Source of the DNA: Gelidibacter pelagius
Lineage (GTDB): Bacteria; Bacteroidota; Bacteroidia; Flavobacteriales; Flavobacteriaceae
DNA: 64,000 nucleotides
Assembly (NCBI RefSeq): GCF_017581925.1
Contig: NZ_JAGEVG010000009.1
Location: forward strand, 1 to 64,000
Direction of reading: 5' to 3'
Below are positions 52,760-61,341 of this stretch, piece after piece; position 1 is the stretch's first letter, and each line of letters begins with the position of its first letter. The translations under genes were made by a program, and so were the position numbers. Below the pieces are notes generated by a model. It did not search any database and was not told the origin of the DNA. It saw only the letters and a program-made list of their open reading frames with translations.

Positions 52760-53524
52760 ATGAAAAAATTAAGTGTGATTATAATTTTTAGCTTAGTACT
52801 AATGCCTTTCTTATCGAGCTGTAAAGAAAAAGCCAAAGAAACAACCGAAACAGAAACCATGAATGAAACTATTGAAAGTGATCAAAGTGATGATTGGATC
52901 GTTCTTTTTGACGGTACTTCTTCAGACGGATGGCGAGGATACAAAAAGGACCACTTTCCTGAAGCTTGGAAAATTGTAGACGGTACAATCCACTGTATAG
53001 GTTCAGGTCGAGGTGAAGCAGGCCATAAAGACGGTGGCGACATCATCTATGATAAAAAATTCAAGAATTTCACTTTGAGTTTGGAATGGAAAATCTCTGA
53101 AGGCGGTAATTCCGGTATCTTCTATCTTGGACAGGAGGATTTAGATTATGTCTGGAAAACTGCTCCCGAAATGCAAGTATTGGACAATGACAAACATCCT
53201 GATGCCCAATTAGGTAAAGACGGCAACAGACAAGCAGGCTCATTATACGATTTGATTCCAGCAAAACCACAAAACGCCAAACCTGTAGGCGAGTGGAATC
53301 AAGTGGAAATCACCGTTTATAATGGTACGGTTGTTCACAAGCAGAATGGTGTCAACGTTGTGGAGTACCACTTATGGACTCCAGAATGGAACGCATTGGT
53401 TGCTGGAAGTAAATTTCCAGAACTAAATGAGGATTGGGCAGACGTAGCCAACGAAGGCTATATCGGTTTACAAGATCATGGAGATGATGTTTGGTTTAGA
53501 AATATTAAGATAAAAGAATTATAA
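52760..53524 (+). CDS. DUF1080/3-keto-disaccharide hydrolase family lipoprotein
   Basis: The product is 254 residues. The lipobox is PFLSSCKEK near 17-22. The family fold starts at WIVLFDGTSSDGWRGYKKD, then DGTIHCIGSGRGEAGHKDGGD, the strand FTLSLEWKIS, GNSGIFYLG, and NEGYIGLQDHGDDVWFRNIKI at the end. The second DUF1080 protein of the cluster (46816-47640) shares only the outline, which suggests the two attack different glycosidic bonds. It is third in the plus-strand operon after the TIM-barrel and Gfo/Idh/MocA genes. Confidence 0.9.
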   Translation: MKKLSVIIIFSLVLMPFLSSCKEKAKETTETETMNETIESDQSDDWIVLFDGTSSDGWRGYKKDHFPEAWKIVDGTIHCIGSGRGEAGHKDGGDIIYDKKFKNFTLSLEWKISEGGNSGIFYLGQEDLDYVWKTAPEMQVLDNDKHPDAQLGKDGNRQAGSLYDLIPAKPQNAKPVGEWNQVEITVYNGTVVHKQNGVNVVEYHLWTPEWNALVAGSKFPELNEDWADVANEGYIGLQDHGDDVWFRNIKIKEL

Positions 53525-53695
53525 GTAAAGATTTATCGAAAACCTAAGCTCAACGTATTGAAATTCCTCGTGGTCCTGAATGGTTTTGATAGGTAACCCA
53601 TGTTACTCCATCAGATTCATCATTCTAGCGCACAAGGAATTTCTATTTAAATGATTTTAAATTCAAAGTAAAATATCAAAATAGAGTATTGAAAC

Positions 53696-54841
53696 ATGAG
53701 AAAATTAAGAATGGGAATGATCGGTGGAGGCATCGGCTCTTTTATTGGAGATGTCCACAGGAAAGCGTCAGGTCTTGATGGAATGATTGAATTGGTCTGT
53801 GGCGCTTTTAGCAGCACTGCAGAAAAATCAGAAGCATCGGGTAAGGCACTGTTACTTCCTGAAGATCGCTGTTATGGTAGTTTTGAAGAAATGATTCTTA
53901 AAGAAAAGGAATTACCGGAAGACATCCGTATGGATTTTGTAAGCATTGTGACACCCAACCACATGCATTTTGCACCTGCAAAATTAGCCTTGGAAAATGG
54001 GTTCCATGTAGTGTGCGATAAGCCTATGACCTTAACAGTAGATGAAGCGAAAGTTTTAGAAAGCCTGGTGAAATCCACTGGATTATATTTTGCATTGACT
54101 CATAATTATCCAGGAAGTCCAATGGTGAAACAGGCCAAAGCCATGGTTGAAAATGGTGATATTGGAACGATCAGAAAAGTACAAGTCCACTATTTGCAAG
54201 GATGGATGGCAACTGCCGTTGAAGATTCAGGCAATAAACAAGCCTCTTGGCGCGTCGATCCGTCAAAATCTGGGGTTGGTGGTGCCTTGGGAGATATCGG
54301 AACCCACGCTCATAATTTGATAGAGTATGTCACTGGGTTAAAAGTTAAGGAGCTGGCGGCAGATTTGGGCAAATTTGGTAAAGGCCGCGTCTTGGACGAT
54401 GATGGCAATATCTTACTGCGCTTAGAAAATGGAGCAAAAGGGACGATGTCTTTTTCTCAAATTGCGGTGGGAGAAGAAAATAATTTCTCGATTAGAGTTT
54501 ATGGTGAGAAAGGCAGTTTGGAATGGCATCAGGAAAATCCAAATGAATTAACGACGAGGTGGATAGATAAGCCAAAAATGATTTTAACACCTAACGGACA
54601 TGAGCTTTATCCATTGGCTTTAGCAGCCTCTCGCATTCCTGCTGGTCATCCGGAAGGCTATTTGGAAGCCTTTGCCAATGTTTATAAGAACTTTGCCACA
54701 CATGTAAATGCATCCCTTACGGATACGAAAATTGAAACACCCGATTATCCTACCGTGTACGACGGCATTAGAGGCGTACAGTTTATTTATGCGGCCGTTG
54801 AAAGTGACAAACAGAATGCGGCTTGGGTGGCCTTGGGGTAA
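53696..54841 (+). CDS. Cytosolic Gfo/Idh/MocA-family oxidoreductase
   Basis: The product is 381 residues with no signal peptide. The Rossmann start is LRMGMIGGGIGSFIGDVH, and SIVTPNHMHF with VVCDKPMTLTVDEA supplies the catalytic Lys. GGALGDIGTHAHNLIEY is the family substrate-binding block. It is the cytosolic counterpart of the exported oxidoreductase and could reduce an imported 3-keto sugar. An inverted repeat GAAATTCCT/AGGAATTTC at 53560-53568 and 53635-53643 lies in the 171-bp gap before it. Confidence 0.92.
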   Translation: MRKLRMGMIGGGIGSFIGDVHRKASGLDGMIELVCGAFSSTAEKSEASGKALLLPEDRCYGSFEEMILKEKELPEDIRMDFVSIVTPNHMHFAPAKLALENGFHVVCDKPMTLTVDEAKVLESLVKSTGLYFALTHNYPGSPMVKQAKAMVENGDIGTIRKVQVHYLQGWMATAVEDSGNKQASWRVDPSKSGVGGALGDIGTHAHNLIEYVTGLKVKELAADLGKFGKGRVLDDDGNILLRLENGAKGTMSFSQIAVGEENNFSIRVYGEKGSLEWHQENPNELTTRWIDKPKMILTPNGHELYPLALAASRIPAGHPEGYLEAFANVYKNFATHVNASLTDTKIETPDYPTVYDGIRGVQFIYAAVESDKQNAAWVALG

Positions 54842-54927
54842 AGTTTATGAATGTGAAAAGTAGAACGTAATTACCAACCTCATCTTTAATCCAAGCCACA
54901 GTTAACAGTATTTTTTGATGGATATTT

Positions 54928-55305
54928 TTATTGTTTGGTCAAAGTGTACTTATCACCAATCGGATTAATCATTGTTAGTGAGTTTTCACCTAAACGAAAC
55001 GTCCATTCACCGTTTAAAATCAACGACCAATCAAACTCGGCGGTCCAAGGGCACTCATTAAAAAAGCTTATTGTGTTTCCGGAAACTGAATAGGTTCCAT
55101 GGCAAATTGCTGGAAATTTAGCGATTTCACTCTGTCCATTAAATGACCGATTGTCAAAACGCAATTCAACCTTGGAAGTATTTTCATTACGTTCAAAAAT
55201 CCCGATATAATCCCCATTTATTTCAGAATGGAAACTGTCATCATCATTTTTGCAAGAAGAAATGATCATTAAAAGCCCGATTAGAATTAAGATTTTTGGT
55301 TTCAT
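54928..55305 (-). CDS. Small lipoprotein, lipocalin-like fold possible
   Basis: The product is 125 residues from ATG 55305; an ATG at 55320 would add 5. The lipobox is MIISSCKND near 15-18. The body alternates short beta strands (DYIGIFERN, KVELRFDNRSF, GTYSVSGNTISFF, GEWTFRLGENSLTM) with a repeated F/W pattern. This resembles a small lipocalin-like or META-type barrel. No named family is certain. It is a solitary gene between the 3-keto cluster and the ThDP enzyme. Confidence 0.65.
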   Translation of the reverse strand: MKPKILILIGLLMIISSCKNDDDSFHSEINGDYIGIFERNENTSKVELRFDNRSFNGQSEIAKFPAICHGTYSVSGNTISFFNECPWTAEFDWSLILNGEWTFRLGENSLTMINPIGDKYTLTKQ

Positions 55306-55421
55306 AATGGTGTTTTTCATAAGATGGGATTTGTGTTGAAAGGTTGCGTTATATAAACTACAACTTCAAAATAAAACGACTCTTATTTTCAAAAAGCCAT
55401 GAAACCTTGTTAAATAATTTC

Positions 55422-57149
55422 TTATCCCAAAATCTTTCTCTTCACCGCTCTGCCAATAAATCGAACTTTATCGCTCAATGGAAAATTTCCTAAAACGGAT
55501 TTCACAACACCTTGCGTAAATCGCGTGCGTTTTTTATAATCGATATGTACATCAACTAAGACCGTTTTATTTGACTGCGCCGCTTTGAGAGCCTTACTGA
55601 TAACGGCGTCAATTTGATCGTCATTTTCTATAACTAAATAGTCGGCGCCAACCGCATGTGCAATGCCATCGATATTGAAATCGCCCAATACAGTAGCTGT
55701 TTTTCTATTGTAAGGGATTTCTTGACCTTGGGATATTTGGGAAAGTTCGCCATCGTGGAAAACGAAAATTGCAATTCCAAGTTCATTTCGTTTTGCGGTC
55801 AACAATTCGAGTCCGGTCATCAAAAATGCACCATCGCCAACAATGCCGACCACTTGTTTGTTGGGATTGGCAAATTTAGCACCAATGGCCGCCGGCACAC
55901 AATAACCCATACAATTGAAATCGGTGGGACTAATTAAATGTTTGCTTTTCAAATTTTGAAATAACTCGACTGTCAAAAAAGTGTGGTTGCCATCATCTAA
56001 AACAGTAATGGCATCGTCGTCGAGATGCGCTCTTAAACTCTTGAAAAAGTTATAAGGATTGACCCGATCGAATTTAAAATCCGACCATTCTTTGTAATAG
56101 GCCTGTCTGTCTTTTGATATGGAACTAATTAAATCAGGATTGGACTTTTGGATATTCTTGTTGATGAGTTCTGCCAACAAACTGTCTAAAACCAGTTTCG
56201 CATCGCCTTGAATGGCCAATTTGCTCTTATAATTTTTATCAAATACATTTTCGTCGATATCGATATGGATTAGATTTTCGGGAACTTTTGCTCCGAAACT
56301 GCCCGTTGGAATTTCGGCAAATCGTGTGCCTACCGCAATTAAACAATCCACATCCTTAAAAGCGTTTTCCGAAGCGGGAACAGATGCGGGGCCAAAGCCC
56401 ATTCCCGTAAATAATTCATGATCGCCAGGAAATACGCTAAATCCTTGCAATGTCGTGGATACCGGAGCATTTAATCTCTCGGCAATTTGGATACTTGTTG
56501 CTGTTGCCTCTTTAGCGCCCCATCCTAAAAACATTCCTACTTTTTTAGATTTAGAAATGATCTTGATTGCTTCGTCCAATTGAGCGGTTGTGACTGTTGG
56601 TTTAATTTCTGGTTTTTTAAACGATAGAATCTCCGAAACATCGCCTTTAAACATTTGAATATTCGTGGGTATTTCTATAAAAACAGGGCCAGGATTTCCA
56701 GAAACTGCGATGGTATAAGCCTCAAAAACACTGGACATAATGTCCTCATGCTTTTTTATATGATAGGTTTTTTTGGTGATGCCGCTCAATACTGAATGCA
56801 TATCCCATTCGTGAAGCTGATAGCTTTTATTGAGATCAGTCCGAATCCCACCCGAGATAATAAGCATGGGAATCCCATCCAAAAAAGCTTCGCCTATTCC
56901 GCTTAAGGCATGTGTAATTCCAGCCGCTGGCACAATGACCATGGTGCCGATAGTCTCAGAGGTGCGACTGACCGCATCGGCCATAAAGGCACCACCACCT
57001 TCATGGGTTACCAGAATAGGTTTGATTTTTGAAGACTTGTTTAACTCATCATAAATTTCGGTATTGTGCACTCCTGGAATGCCAAAGGTGTGTGATATCG
57101 GTAATTGTTCTAATGCTTTGACAAGTAACCATGCGCCAGTTTTCTTCAT
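55422..57149 (-). CDS. Thiamine-diphosphate-dependent enzyme (acetolactate synthase-like)
   Basis: The product is 575 residues with the three-domain order of the pyruvate oxidase/acetolactate synthase family. The N-terminal part has THEGGGAFMADAVSR with the catalytic Glu. A middle domain follows (about 190-330). The C-terminal ThDP motif starts GDGAFLMTGLELLTA, and ends in HDGELSQI, where most relatives have Asn-Asn or Asn-Asp before the Gly. The substrate is therefore not predictable; a benzoylformate or indolepyruvate decarboxylase-like role is as likely as acetolactate synthesis. It lies 15 bp downstream of the FAD dehydrogenase on the same strand, so they form an operon. Confidence 0.85.
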   Translation of the reverse strand: MKKTGAWLLVKALEQLPISHTFGIPGVHNTEIYDELNKSSKIKPILVTHEGGGAFMADAVSRTSETIGTMVIVPAAGITHALSGIGEAFLDGIPMLIISGGIRTDLNKSYQLHEWDMHSVLSGITKKTYHIKKHEDIMSSVFEAYTIAVSGNPGPVFIEIPTNIQMFKGDVSEILSFKKPEIKPTVTTAQLDEAIKIISKSKKVGMFLGWGAKEATATSIQIAERLNAPVSTTLQGFSVFPGDHELFTGMGFGPASVPASENAFKDVDCLIAVGTRFAEIPTGSFGAKVPENLIHIDIDENVFDKNYKSKLAIQGDAKLVLDSLLAELINKNIQKSNPDLISSISKDRQAYYKEWSDFKFDRVNPYNFFKSLRAHLDDDAITVLDDGNHTFLTVELFQNLKSKHLISPTDFNCMGYCVPAAIGAKFANPNKQVVGIVGDGAFLMTGLELLTAKRNELGIAIFVFHDGELSQISQGQEIPYNRKTATVLGDFNIDGIAHAVGADYLVIENDDQIDAVISKALKAAQSNKTVLVDVHIDYKKRTRFTQGVVKSVLGNFPLSDKVRFIGRAVKRKILG

Positions 57150-57164
57150 AATAAAATGTTCGTT

Positions 57165-58784
57165 TTAAAGTTTTATTCCTGCTATATGTGCACCGGCAAC
57201 TCTGCCTGTTAAGATACACGATCCTAAAAAAGTGCCTTCCAAGGATCTCGATCCATGAATGCCTCCACCTCCAAATCCGGCGGATTCGCCTACCGCGTAT
57301 AATCCCGAGACCGTATCACCATTCTTATCAATCACTTGCGAGTTGAGGTTTGTTGGAATGCCTCCCAAGCTTTTTCTGCTTAATATGTATTGTTTTACAG
57401 CAATCAATGGTCCGGCTTTAGGATCTAAAATCTTTTGGAATTTTGAAGTTCTTATTTTATCAGCTTTGTATAATCTGAAGTTCACCAAGCGCCGTAATTG
57501 TTCATCGTTAAAGTATTTCTTGCCTCTATCGATCTCATCGTCATAAGCTTTTAAACCCTTCTCAAGAGTTTCGAAATCCACAACGATCTTTTCGTCTTGC
57601 TCATTCATTTTTTTTACCAAGTCAGCAAGATTGTCTGCCACTATAAAGTGATCAGATTCTTCAATCAATCTATTGACCAAATCTTTATTTCCAAAGAGGA
57701 CATCTTTTATTAATCTCAGTTTATCCCGATTTCTAAAAGCAGTCATATAATCAGAGCCCGAAACAGCCAGTTCCTTAATGGCGATTTTCCAATTCATAAT
57801 ACTCCATGAGTACTGATCCTTGGTTTTTAGGATATGTTCAACAAAATACGAAGTATCTGTATAAGCAACAAGCGGAGGCCTAAACCTTTTCCCTGTAGCA
57901 TCCACCCAAATGGCGGATCGGGGTGGCACTAAACTTAAGCCATCTTTAAATTTTCCTTTCTCCGGATTGGGTGTGGGGATTCCAGCGGCGTAATGCCACT
58001 GTTTATTGAGGTGGGTTGAAGGGATTCCTTTTTTATCTAAATCCAAATGTAGGGTGCCATCAGCATATTTGTGAGAACCATTTAATAAACTATCTGGTGG
58101 GGTCTGGAATCGTGTAGGCCAATGACTTTTGACCAGTTTTAAATCGCCACCCATTATACCACCGGATGCAATAATGATGTTTTCTGAGGTGATGTTGAAT
58201 CTTTCTTTTGTCAACTCGTCAATGACTTCGATGCCTACGGCTTTTTTATTGTCGATAATTATGGATTCTACCTTGTGCTGAAACTTTATTTCAAGATGTT
58301 CTTTTTTTGGGTGATTCACTAAATAGTTGGTCACTTTATTAGTCAAATCATAACCCGTTCCCCAGGTAATATGCCATCTCGGTACCGAATTTCCCTTGAC
58401 GTCCATCCCGCGTTCAGGCCAATTGACCACCGGAAGGAAGTCGACTTTTTTCGCAATAAGCCAATTATAAATGACGGATATGGAATTGTCTGAGTAGTAT
58501 TTGGCCCATTGTGCGCCTAAACTATCGATTTTTGTGAAATCGCCGTAACGCATCCAATCCTCGAAAAGTAATTGGGGAGAATCTTTGATTCCAGCTTTTT
58601 TTTGCTGAGGTGTCCCAGAAAACAAAATACCGCCAAAAGATCTTTTTGCCAATCCGCCAAAATGCTCTTCAATATCTCTTTCAATAATGAGCACTTTTTT
58701 ATTATGATCTAAGAGCTCAATGGCAGTTGATATTCCTGCCAAGCCTCCTCCAACAATGATATTTTCGTAGTTCAGAACCTTCAT
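57165..58784 (-). CDS. FAD-binding dehydrogenase (3-ketosteroid dehydrogenase-like)
   Basis: The product is 539 residues. The FAD motif IIVGGGLAGISTAIEL lies near 9-24, then VLIIERD. VVNWPERGMD and VPRWHITWGTG near 130-155, and GGGIHGSRSLEGTFLGSC near the end, match a family of putative FAD-binding dehydrogenases (fumarate reductase/KsdD-like fold) found in bacteria. These catalyse alpha,beta-dehydrogenation of cyclic ketones. A small reading frame immediately upstream (58788-58988) has no credible protein features. The operon partner is the ThDP enzyme. Confidence 0.88.
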   Translation of the reverse strand: MKVLNYENIIVGGGLAGISTAIELLDHNKKVLIIERDIEEHFGGLAKRSFGGILFSGTPQQKKAGIKDSPQLLFEDWMRYGDFTKIDSLGAQWAKYYSDNSISVIYNWLIAKKVDFLPVVNWPERGMDVKGNSVPRWHITWGTGYDLTNKVTNYLVNHPKKEHLEIKFQHKVESIIIDNKKAVGIEVIDELTKERFNITSENIIIASGGIMGGDLKLVKSHWPTRFQTPPDSLLNGSHKYADGTLHLDLDKKGIPSTHLNKQWHYAAGIPTPNPEKGKFKDGLSLVPPRSAIWVDATGKRFRPPLVAYTDTSYFVEHILKTKDQYSWSIMNWKIAIKELAVSGSDYMTAFRNRDKLRLIKDVLFGNKDLVNRLIEESDHFIVADNLADLVKKMNEQDEKIVVDFETLEKGLKAYDDEIDRGKKYFNDEQLRRLVNFRLYKADKIRTSKFQKILDPKAGPLIAVKQYILSRKSLGGIPTNLNSQVIDKNGDTVSGLYAVGESAGFGGGGIHGSRSLEGTFLGSCILTGRVAGAHIAGIKL

Positions 58785-59224
58785 GAATTATAGCGTAATA
58801 GCGTCTAAAATTATTAAATCATGAGCTGCATTTTTCAACATATCGCCGTAGGCGGGAGCAATGGCCGATTTTAGGAAGCGAGAAACCTTCCTTTTGCTAA
58901 AAGAATTTGAATTTAAGGTATTAGTGAAAATTTTCAATGGATAGTGGTAATTAATGGAATGATAGCATTTAAACACTAAACTAAGCATTTTTCAACTTAA
59001 TTAGGTCATCATATTATATTAAAATCGCATGAAATTTAGTTGGTTTCTGGTAATAATTTAATCTCAAGAATGTCTTATCAGAAAGGAGTAGTTTTGACGT
59101 CTTCAGATTCGTGTGGAAATGTTTAGATTTGCCATCGCAAGTTTCGCATGGGATGCCATAAGAACTTCGAGGTATTGAAACCCAATATTGGGAATAAACC
59201 GTAAATCCATTTGTTTTTTTAAAT
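58785..59224. other. Intergenic stretch between the FAD dehydrogenase and EamA genes
   Basis: Divergent promoters are expected here. No clear -7 box, repeat or RNA gene was seen in these 440 bases. Confidence 0.4.
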
Positions 59225-60127
59225 ATGAATGCTCAGCTAAAAAGTGTTTTATATGTTGCTATTGGCGCAACCAGTTACGGAGTTTTGGCAACCTTTGTCA
59301 AATATGCCAATAATCAGGGCATTGGTACGGCTGGTCTTGCTTTTTCACAATACTTATTTGGAGCTTTAATATTGAGTGTGTTGGTCTTTTTGTTTTCCAA
59401 AAAATCGGAAACACCTCAAGCTGAAAGCAAGTCACTTCATCCTAAAATTCAATTGATGCTGTTTGGAGGTTTCTCTGGGCTCACCAGTAGTTTTTACTAC
59501 CTATCCATTCAATATGTGCCCGTATCTGTCGGAATCATACTGTTAATGCAGACCATTTGGATGGGGGTGGTTTTGGAGTTTTTTACTGCACGTGCCTTGG
59601 TCAATAGAGGAAAAATACTTGGTGCGTTTGTGGCCATTGTCGGAACCATGTTGGCCGCTAAAATCTTTGAAACTGACATTGAACTTAATCTAAAAGGTAT
59701 CGGCTTTGGTCTGCTGGCGGCCGTGTCATTTACAGGAATGATGTACGGCACGAGTCGGGTCGCGCTGCAATTACCCAATCTTGTACGGAGCCAATATCTG
59801 GTCTATGGAGGGCTCGTTGTCATTGTGCTATTTTGGAATGTTCAAATTCTGCAGGAATTTAATTGGACTATTTTGATAACATGGGGCGTTTTCCTGGGCT
59901 GTTTCGGCACTATTCTTCCTCCGATTTTGTTCAATAAAGGGTTTCCAATAATTGGGACAGGTCTGGGAAGTATAATTGCCGCTTTGGAAATACCGATTTC
60001 GGTGCTCAGTGCTTATTGGATTTTAAATGAGGAGATTAGCAACTTACAGTGGTTGGGAATTGTCATTATTTTGTGTGCTGTCGTAATGATCAATTTTAGA
60101 AAAAAAAGTAGGTCAGTAAAATCTTGA
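59225..60127 (+). CDS. EamA-family (DMT superfamily) membrane transporter
   Basis: The product is 300 residues with ten hydrophobic helices in two five-helix EamA repeats, starting LYVAIGATSYGVLATFVKYAN and LNLKGIGFGLLAAVSFTGMM. PVSVGIILLMQTIWMGVVLEF and LEIPISVLSAYWILNEEIS are the conserved helix-4 segments. It is a metabolite exporter with unknown substrate. It stands alone, followed after 65 bp by the promoter of the iron transport operon. Confidence 0.92.
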   Translation: MNAQLKSVLYVAIGATSYGVLATFVKYANNQGIGTAGLAFSQYLFGALILSVLVFLFSKKSETPQAESKSLHPKIQLMLFGGFSGLTSSFYYLSIQYVPVSVGIILLMQTIWMGVVLEFFTARALVNRGKILGAFVAIVGTMLAAKIFETDIELNLKGIGFGLLAAVSFTGMMYGTSRVALQLPNLVRSQYLVYGGLVVIVLFWNVQILQEFNWTILITWGVFLGCFGTILPPILFNKGFPIIGTGLGSIIAALEIPISVLSAYWILNEEISNLQWLGIVIILCAVVMINFRKKSRSVKS

Positions 60128-60194
60128 TTTTCAGTATTTTCAAAGAATATTTTCGTCTTAAAGCCATACATAGGAATGATCGTTTTGTTTCTTG

Positions 60195-60225
60195 TTTGTA
60201 ATAAGTCTAAATAAGATTACCTTTG
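60195..60225 (+). promoter_or_regulatory. Promoter of the iron(III) ABC operon
   Basis: TTTG at 60195-60198 and TACCTTTG at 60218-60225 are 19 bases apart, a perfect match to the Bacteroidota -33/-7 consensus. The binding-protein ATG is 27 bases on, at 60252. No obvious Fur box was seen next to it. Confidence 0.8.
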
Positions 60226-60251
60226 CAAATCAAATCAAAACACTATATATA

Positions 60252-61283
60252 ATGAGTAATATTCTAAAATTTGGATTTGCTATCTGTCTAATGACTTTAG
60301 TCGTGGCATGTGGTGATTCTAAGACAAAAAAAGAGGAAGTCAATGTCTACACGCACAGACATTATAAGGCCGATGACGAACTTTTCACCAAATTTACCGA
60401 AGAGACTGGTATTAAGGTGAATATTGTAAACGCCAGCGCCGATGAACTGATCCAACGTCTCGAAACGGAAGGGGAAAATTCTAGCGCGGATATCCTGATT
60501 ACTGTTGATGCGGGTCGCCTTTATCGCGCACAATCAAAAGATTTATTACAACCTGTTCGTTCTGAAATTCTTGAAGCCAATATCGCGCCAGAATTTCGTG
60601 AGAAAGAGGGGCACTGGTACGGAATGACTTATCGGGCAAGAATTATTGCTTTTGCTAAGGACAGAGTAAATCCAGAGGATATTAAGACCTATGAAGATTT
60701 GACCGATCCGAAGTGGAAAGGTAAAATTGTGATCCGTTCTTCGGAAAATGTCTATAACCAATCGTTGTTGGCCTCCATAATCTTAGCTGATGGCGAAGAA
60801 AAGGCTAAGGAGTGGGCAGAAGGTGTTGTGGCAAATATGGCCAGAAATCCAAAAGGTAGCGATCGCGACCAAGTAAAAGCGGTAGCTTCTGGCGAAGCCG
60901 ATATCGCAGTAGTAAACACCTATTATATAGGATTGTTGCTCAACGATGAGAATGTAGAAGAGCGCAAAGCAGGTGAGAGTGTGGGCATTATATTTCCAAA
61001 CCAAGACGGAAGAGGAACTCATGTGAATGTCAGCGGCATAGGAGTGACCAAATATGCTCCAAACAAAGACAATGCTATTAAGTTAATGGAGTTTCTTTCA
61101 GGAGAAGAGGCACAACAGGTCTTGGCAAATTTAAACTACGAGTACCCAATCAATCCAAAAGCTACTAAGGCATCAATTTTAAAGACTTGGGGAGATTTCA
61201 AGGCCGATCCTGTAGAGCTTTATAAGCTTGGCGAATACAATAGTAAAGCCGTTATGGTTTTTGATGAGGCTGGTTGGAAATAG
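60252..61283 (+). CDS. Iron(III) ABC transporter substrate-binding lipoprotein
   Basis: The product is 343 residues from ATG 60252; an upstream in-frame start at 60192 lies before the promoter's -7 box and was rejected. The lipobox is LVVACGD near 17-19. VYTHRHYKADDELF, ILITVDAGRLYRAQ, GMTYRARIIAF, VNTYYIGLLL and YEYPINPKA match the FbpA/FutA type, whose paired Tyr residues (here VNTYY) chelate Fe3+. It captures iron outside the inner membrane and delivers it to the permease. Confidence 0.93.
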   Translation: MSNILKFGFAICLMTLVVACGDSKTKKEEVNVYTHRHYKADDELFTKFTEETGIKVNIVNASADELIQRLETEGENSSADILITVDAGRLYRAQSKDLLQPVRSEILEANIAPEFREKEGHWYGMTYRARIIAFAKDRVNPEDIKTYEDLTDPKWKGKIVIRSSENVYNQSLLASIILADGEEKAKEWAEGVVANMARNPKGSDRDQVKAVASGEADIAVVNTYYIGLLLNDENVEERKAGESVGIIFPNQDGRGTHVNVSGIGVTKYAPNKDNAIKLMEFLSGEEAQQVLANLNYEYPINPKATKASILKTWGDFKADPVELYKLGEYNSKAVMVFDEAGWK

Positions 61284-61297
61284 AGTTATAATAAATT

Positions 61298-61320
61298 TTG
61301 ACCTTCATGAGGGAGGTCAA
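61298..61320 (+). other. Hairpin between the binding-protein and permease genes
   Basis: TTGACCT and AGGTCAA form a perfect 7-bp stem with a 9-base loop, 15 bases after the stop of the binding-protein gene and with no T-run. Such an element often protects the 3' end of the binding-protein mRNA and lowers permease expression. Confidence 0.5.
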
Positions 61321-61341
61321 ATCATTGATTAGCACAATTAA

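Noticed and set aside
58788-58988. 66-residue frame immediately upstream of the FAD dehydrogenase
   Set aside because: Despite close spacing, its composition has no protein character and it occupies the expected promoter region.
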